Assembly (NCBI GenBank): GCA_030762175.1
Contig: CM060840.1
Span: 39,500,501-39,564,500, forward strand
Source: Metallyticus violacea
Taxonomy: Eukaryota; Arthropoda; Insecta; Mantodea; Metallyticidae
Direction of reading: 5' to 3'
Length of the DNA stretch: 64,000 nt
Shown here: positions 58,480 through 64,000 of the stretch, one piece after another
How the letters are laid out: every line of letters starts with the position of its first letter
Numbering within the stretch: the first letter of the stretch is position 1
Notes under the pieces: generated by a model
Databases searched by the model: none
What the model was told of the DNA's origin: nothing
Seen by the model: the letters and a program-made list of their open reading frames with translations, nothing else
Program-made: the position numbers and the translations under genes

Positions 58480-60395
58480 CTGTAAGCCCAAAATTTTTTG
58501 TTCATGGCCAGGCTGTGGCCTCGAGTTTCTTCTGCCCACTCTGATTTCCAGCGCTTTTTTTTATTATAAATAGATTTTATTTAAGACGACTAGTTCTGAA
58601 ATTAAAGTTCTGTATAATTGTATCCATAATAATCTAAAACATTTTATTTGTTCGTTTTTATATATTATATTTAAATTTTATTAATTTATTTTGCTAAGAT
58701 ATTCTATTCTTATGTACATTTAGTCTTAAAGTAATACTGACATTAATGCAGATTTATGAGGCTAAGTATAAGTAGAGTGTTTTTAATCTATGTCCTTCTG
58801 TTTAACAATTACGACCCATTTTATAGGATGACTTCTCATATGCTTAAATAGTATATAAGGAAAATTAAGAGCATTTGCAATGTATAATGGACTGGCATTT
58901 TATATGAAAAACCCTTCAGGCTTTGTTGACATAGCTTATTAATTATAGCTGATAATTCGTATAGAGTTCTTTATTACCGAAGTTTCTAATTTGCTTCTAT
59001 GATTGTTTGATTACACGAGGAAACAGAGCATAAAACCAACCAGATCGTTTGTCGTTAATTCTTTATTATATTCCCTCTAGCCATAGCTATAAGCTTGCTT
59101 AATGAACGTTCCGTTCAGAATAGATCTAGCCCAGCAAGGATATTTCGCAAATCACGTTTCATTTCAAGCATAAATAACAGAATAACACTAATTATAGCAC
59201 TACAAGAAATATTATAATCAAAATTTATTTTTTTCTTTTTACATACTTTAAATATTAAAAACGTTTATTAATTTGTGAATATAAAGTTTAATTGGCACTT
59301 TCTCTTTAGTTATAAATCTTGTCGTCTGAAGTCGTGTTTTATGTCTCTAGGCTACGTAGAGCCGATTGTTGGTGGCTCCTGTATTTTAATTGCACTTCTG
59401 TTTTCCACTCTTTGTCGTACACTTGTTTTATTTCAGAACTGCGGCTCATAATATTGGAATGTACCGGTTCAGTGCAAAATAAAAAAACAAAAGTATAAAC
59501 GTACAATTTGTTGTTTTCCTGAGCTAACTCTGCTGGTTTACTACATTCCTCACACGTATCTTGTCAACAGAGGAATAACTGTAATATCAAGGCTTATTCC
59601 GTTCTATAGTATTCTTCCTTTCAAATGTCACGTGCATCACAACTGCTCTCTAAAAGTAAACACATCCTCTATCCGAACGCCTTAACATCTAGAGGAAAAG
59701 TGACAGAATATTTCAAATGTTTAGTGGCAAAGTCGCAGAAGTAGAGAAATTGGAACTGAACACAATGTTAGCCAAGAGTCCAGTGTTATTTAAAGTAATT
59801 AATCAAATGTGGAATTACGAGATAACTCCAAGATATTGCTGGGTTTTGAGTATTCCCTGTTACTTCTTGTGATGTTAATTTTAGTGAGTTCAAAGTGACT
59901 TTAAGAAGCAACAGACATATTTTAACATTTAAAAGCAATATTTTGTAATCCATTACTCCTTTGCATGCAGTTGTTGTAGAAAGATTAAGATGAACAAACC
60001 TTTAATAGTGAAAAAAATCTTAATAATTTTAATACAAATATCAAGAAGGTTAAATTCTTGTTCTGTTGTTAAGCAACAAGACCCTCAACTGTTCTTTTTA
60101 ATAGTATAAATATGTTATAAAAACACTTTCTGAATTATTTTGTACTCTTTTTATAAAAATTTCAGTCCATATTTTAGCTACTGTATTATAATGGACGACG
60201 GACTTTGATGCATCTTCTCTTATTCTATTACTCTCCTCCGTTTGTAGCACCTACACACCAGCCATTTATTCTGGACGCAAATAGTACACACACACTGGGA
60301 TGTCCAGTTCTATGTCAGGGCTGCCTCGATGACATAAATTCAGAAGTCACACTTATATACGTACATACACACTCACACAAATAGATGACATGAAG
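58480..60395. other. A+T-rich DNA, no supported gene
   Basis: Nothing beyond chance signals is visible. Confidence 0.55.
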
Positions 60396-60409
60396 AAGAA
60401 TGATGAGGT

Positions 60410-60652
60410 TGTGGTTATTTTGGTTTATTTATGGACGCTCTTTAATACCTCAGCGTCCCATCCAATTCAGAGCATGAAACGTACGATTACTTTTGCTCAG
60501 AGGCCTTTCTTTCAGTCTTGAGATTCTTTTTGTACCTTAAATCTAATTAACACAGGAACCACGGCTTTACTTCCCTTCCAAATTGGGATTTTTATCCCCG
60601 AAAAATCCATCGACCCTGGCCGGGATAGAATCCATGATCTTGGGTCTACGAG
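60410..60652 (-). repeat. SINE family A, slightly 5'-truncated copy with target-site duplication
   Basis: On the minus strand, homology starts in the anticodon region of the tRNA head and runs to TAAATAAACCAAAATAACC. A perfect 12-bp duplication, GAATGATGAGGT, flanks it at 60398-60409 and 60653-60664. The first ~35 bp of the head are missing although the duplication is intact, so it inserted already truncated. Confidence 0.92.
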
Positions 60653-60689
60653 GAATGATGAGGTGAATCCGTGACATAGGAATTTTAAA

Positions 60690-60965
60690 CCGACCCCTGT
60701 CCCTTCAGGATTTGAACCTAAGATCTCCCGAACAGGATTCCCAAGCTTACAACCTGAGACAACCTGTTCGGTACAGAAGATAAAATTATAAATTCGTAAC
60801 AATAATTTTTGAGAAAGGAAGAGTTTCAGACCTAAGTTCAAGATATTTCCCGGCCTTTGCCAATGATGATGAAAACTTGGGGGGGGGGGGCCCATTCAGG
60901 AAGGAGAATCCTTGAAGGATTCAAACAGCAATTCTATCGTTTAGGATTCCGTGCTTTAACGACCG
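60690..60965 (-). repeat. tRNA-like fragment and SINE family B copy, diverged
   Basis: GGATTTGAACCTAAGATCTC near 60710 is an inverted B box like that at 3046. From 60810 the blocks GGAAGAGTTTCAGACCTAAG, CCCGGCCTTTGCCAATGATG and AACGACCGCAGCTC follow the order of family B, with a G-run in place of the middle. It may be two overlapping old insertions. Confidence 0.45.
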
Positions 60966-62360
60966 CAGCTCTCTATGATAATATAGTATATTATTATAGA
61001 AATATGAAAGTTTAATCCCAATTGTTGCCAAGTACTATACCAAAGCCTTTCTAGTTTGTACAGTCCAGCTATACTTAGGTCATTTACTGGTTTACCTTTC
61101 ATTCTTGCCTATATTATATATACATACTACGTTTTTCGCCTACAATTGCCTAACATAAAATATACTGTCGAAATGTTAAAATAATTGACTCCGACATACT
61201 GGTTTGTTATGGTAAGTTGTTTTTTTTTTTCTTGAATGTTTTTCATGTTCAAATATTTTCGCAATTTTCCTTTTAGTGTATAAAAGTGCCTATTCATTCT
61301 AATTTTTTCAAAATATTAAAAATTTAACTCCAATGGTAAAAATGTGTTTTCTAGCACTACTCACTACTTTTGCCTTATTGCAAAATCTCATATTTCTAAC
61401 CCATTTTAAGTGCCTATTAGCACCCCTTCTTATACATTGTTTTCATTTATATAATAATGCAGTTATATAAGTATAATTATTGCCATTTTTATATTCCTAT
61501 CAAATGTTTCTAAATAGTCTAATATGAAATTTTATATTTCTACGTATTCTTGCATCTTGGCTCATTTCTGTTCTTTTAGGTTTAATCCTAGTTATAGTTT
61601 CGAAATATTTAATGCTATATTATCTAAATTCTTTATATTTTAATTTTAATTAATACAGTTCTATCAATCTTTTCAAAACATGACTCCAATTTTTATTATG
61701 CTTTAACCTTATCTTTTCGTATAATGAAGCAGTGATAAAAATAAATTGTTATTATTACTTTCAACTAATTGCAGTAATATAAAATACAAGTTGCTATAGT
61801 AAAAAATATGGTTATCAATTAGAAAAGTTTTAAGCAGAGAAACGAAAAGATAATGAGGAAAGTTTATGAGGTTGTGATGGGTAGCTAGGCTATGAAACAG
61901 AACCAGTTAAAATGAACCTTTACGACCATAGTCTAATGGACTACAAGCAGAATAAAGATATCCTTATGGAGTCGACTGTATTAGATGAAAATAAAATGTG
62001 AAACTAAACGGCAAGGAACAGTTGAAAGCGTGTATATGATACCCACTACAACAGTAATTAAGATAACAAGAAATGAATGTGTGGAATAAATGTTTGTCAT
62101 TAACAGTAGATTGCAACACTCCTGAACAGGACAAAAACCACTGAAGGAACTTAAGGATGGATAATAAATATTCGAATTTAGCTGTTAGCATTTATTATGA
62201 GCTGACAATCTAAAATATATAGTAACTCTGCATTGCTCTGAAAGCGCAACAGTGCATTTGCTTGTAGGGGTTACTTATAGAAACGACCTTTTATGTGAAG
62301 CAGAAATTAAGTGTGAAATAAGTAAAATAAATGAAATTTAATAGCAGGAATATGTAATAA
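60966..62360. other. A+T-rich DNA, no supported gene
   Basis: Nothing beyond chance frames is visible. Confidence 0.55.
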
Positions 62361-62367
62361 AGAATTA

Positions 62368-63228
62368 TCATAACTTTTTGACAACATATCTTTGCTCATC
62401 CTCATAATTTTGATGATATTTCTCAAAGTAGTCCCCACTGGATGCAATGCATCTGTGCAGGTTTTAGCTAGTGTTCAAAGTCCTGCTGTAAACTTTTTTT
62501 ATGGAAATGCTCCCCATGAAAGCGTTTCTTTAATACATACGTTTTACATATATTTTGTGAGACATACAGCTACAATATTTGTGATGCACCGCCGCGTATT
62601 ATTGTGTTACAGTATCCACAGAAATGTTGTCTTTAGTGTGTTTCATGGCCTTGCAGAGTTTTCAGAACATCAGCCCAGTTACAGTTGTGTGTGCAGATAC
62701 CACATACTTGTAAGCCATTATTTGAATCGAAAAATAAAATGACACAACTTTCCCAGCAGAAGCAACCACTTTTGCTATTTCAGGTGTTGGTAATCACATA
62801 TTTACTCTCAGGATCGAAATAATGTAACTAATTTTCATCAGCATTACCTGCACACAAATTCTTTTTGTCGGAAATCAGCAGTCTTTGAACCCGTCGTGCA
62901 TAAACACGTCACAAGTGCAACTTTTTAGTTACCAGCGTGTGGGTGGACCCAGGGAAATTTTCAGGATATCTGAAAGTGTTCTAATGTTATTCGACTATCC
63001 TCTTTCACGACAGCAGGTGTCTTAATTATTTATTCCATTAGAACTCGGGTCCACTTTCCTTTGAAAAATTAGCTCTCCTCTTAAAACGTTCTATTATCTT
63101 TAAACTGTGTTGTAGGGAAAAACAAACTCTCCATAGGTCTCCTGCAATATTTTATAGGCCTTAGCTGCAGATTTGTTGAGACAAAAGCAGAATTTCAGAG
63201 CATGTTGTTCATCGCGTGTCACCTCCAT
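62368..63228 (-). pseudogene. mariner-family transposase pseudogene, internally shortened
   Basis: On the minus strand the gene opens at 63228 with MEVTRDEQHALKFCFCLNKS, then AAKAYKILQETYGE, the standard start and helix-turn-helix of a mariner transposase. It ends at 62368 with LHRCIASSGDYFEKYHQNYE and a short basic tail, the usual C-terminal cap after the catalytic domain. The span is 861 bp where an intact gene needs about 1,030-1,050, so roughly 180 bp of the middle is missing. Several stops lie in between and the catalytic Asp motifs are not cleanly readable. It is a different mariner lineage from the one at 14219 because the N-terminal residues differ. Inverted repeats were not identified. 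Confidence 0.78.
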
Positions 63229-63559
63229 AATGCTGTAGGCGGAACTGAACTTGTCTCAACTTGCACGCCTCTCACAGGTGGGAACCGGAAATGACAACTT
63301 ATTTTACATTTTTGAACTTTTTTGTCAATTTTGTGCGAATAGATTAATTTACTAGTTATTGTATTATTTATATTGTTTTATATTTAATGTTCTCAACTTT
63401 ATGAAAAGATTATAAATTAATTGAAAATGAGTTTTAAATTGTTTGAGAAATTATGGGAGGCTGTATGTGCATTTCTAATTAATACAACAAGTCATCCTTG
63501 GCGTATAATATTCCATATCATGGAAAATGTTACTGAAATGGAAAGAATATATTCTTAAC

Positions 63560-63850
63560 AATGGTTATGCTGATAGAATGAGATCATAGCATGAAGTGTG
63601 TGATTTATTTAATCAATTGCATCTAAACAGAAACATAACACAATCCACAGTAAATAAATTCAATGAAACGGAAAGCATGAAAAGTCACAGGAATTTCTGA
63701 AGAAAAAGTTTGCTTTGAATAAAAAAAAATTCCTTAATGTGTTGCTGTCCAAGAAAACCACAACTACTACAGGGTAACTAGCAAAGGACATTTTTGGCAG
63801 CAAAGATCATTACTTCGAACATTTGTTATAATGACAAAAACGAGTAGAAA
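63560..63850 (+). pseudogene. Tc1/IS630-type transposase N-terminal relic
   Basis: Plus-strand frames read CDLFNQLHLNRNITQSTVNK followed by FNETESMKSH, then VLLSKKTTTTTG and LAKDIFGSK. This follows the order of insect Tc1/IS630 N-terminal domains (A..L....(Y/H)P.R.IS.STV.K....FNETGSVK, then a second helix-turn-helix with ..T...(V/L)A..I..S). Stops and a frameshift separate the blocks. The catalytic part would lie in or beyond the last bases of the window, so the element is cut by the window edge. Confidence 0.5.
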
Positions 63851-64000
63851 GGCTTAACATATTAACTTACAAACGTTTTTAAAAAGTTGTGATACAATCA
63901 GAAAAATAATAAATAAAATTCAAAGAAAGCTCAACTAGAATAGAAAAAAGCACACGTTAACTTCCTTCGCAACAAGGGCTATGTGCAAGACACGATGTCG

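Overview
The window reads as non-coding nuclear DNA of an insect with a large, repeat-rich genome. A cockroach- or termite-like polyneopteran is my best guess, but this is inference only. The DNA is A+T-rich by eye. No long intact reading frame exists, no bacterial-style gene packing is seen, and nearly all recognisable protein sequence is decayed transposon. Many interspersed repeats carry tRNA-like heads and clear target-site duplications (TSDs).

Host gene signal is sparse. A 96-nt candidate exon at 7103-7198 has a good acceptor and donor and one open frame, with phase-1 introns on both sides. A second candidate exon at 57170-57225 also starts in phase 1, so the two would join in frame across a ~50 kb intron. 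A 106-nt intron then leads to a third segment at 57332 with an almost immediate stop. If correct, most of the window is one giant intron of an unidentified plus-strand gene. The splice signals are read by eye and no homologue was recognised.

The repeats fall into classes. (1) SINE family A: tRNA-like head, ~300 bp body, A/T-rich tail. Nine copies lie at about 3.3, 11.2, 15.7, 17.8, 24.1, 25.0, 32.0, 45.9 and 60.4 kb, seven of them with recognisable TSDs. (2) SINE family B: a second tRNA-headed family at about 4.1, 13.4, 22.9, 45.0, 49.1 and 60.8 kb. (3) A pair of ~1.2 kb LTR-like repeats at 8.5-9.7 and 48.3-49.5 kb, each with a TATA box at the same internal position. (4) DNA transposon relics: a mariner with both terminal inverted repeats and TA duplication (14219-15504), another mariner remnant (62.4-63.2 kb), several Tc1/IS630-type fragments (5.3, 33.5, 43.4-44.0, 63.6 kb), a weaker mariner trace (45.5 kb) and a probable pogo/Tigger tail (49.6-50.2 kb). 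(5) Non-LTR retrotransposon fragments: an RNase H segment (19.4 kb) and a zinc-knuckle-like tail (17.7 kb). (6) An unidentified ~1 kb dispersed repeat in two copies (39.5-40.6 and 50.3-51.3 kb) with traces of a shared reading frame. (7) A local tandem duplication (26.6-27.6 kb).

Simple sequence and structure include a ~59-bp minisatellite directly after the 57 kb candidate exons, long AT, AAT, AAAG and GA tracts, and a perfect 19-bp-arm hairpin at 20269-20309. The remaining stretches appear to be featureless A+T-rich DNA. No true tRNA, rRNA, CRISPR array or operon was found.
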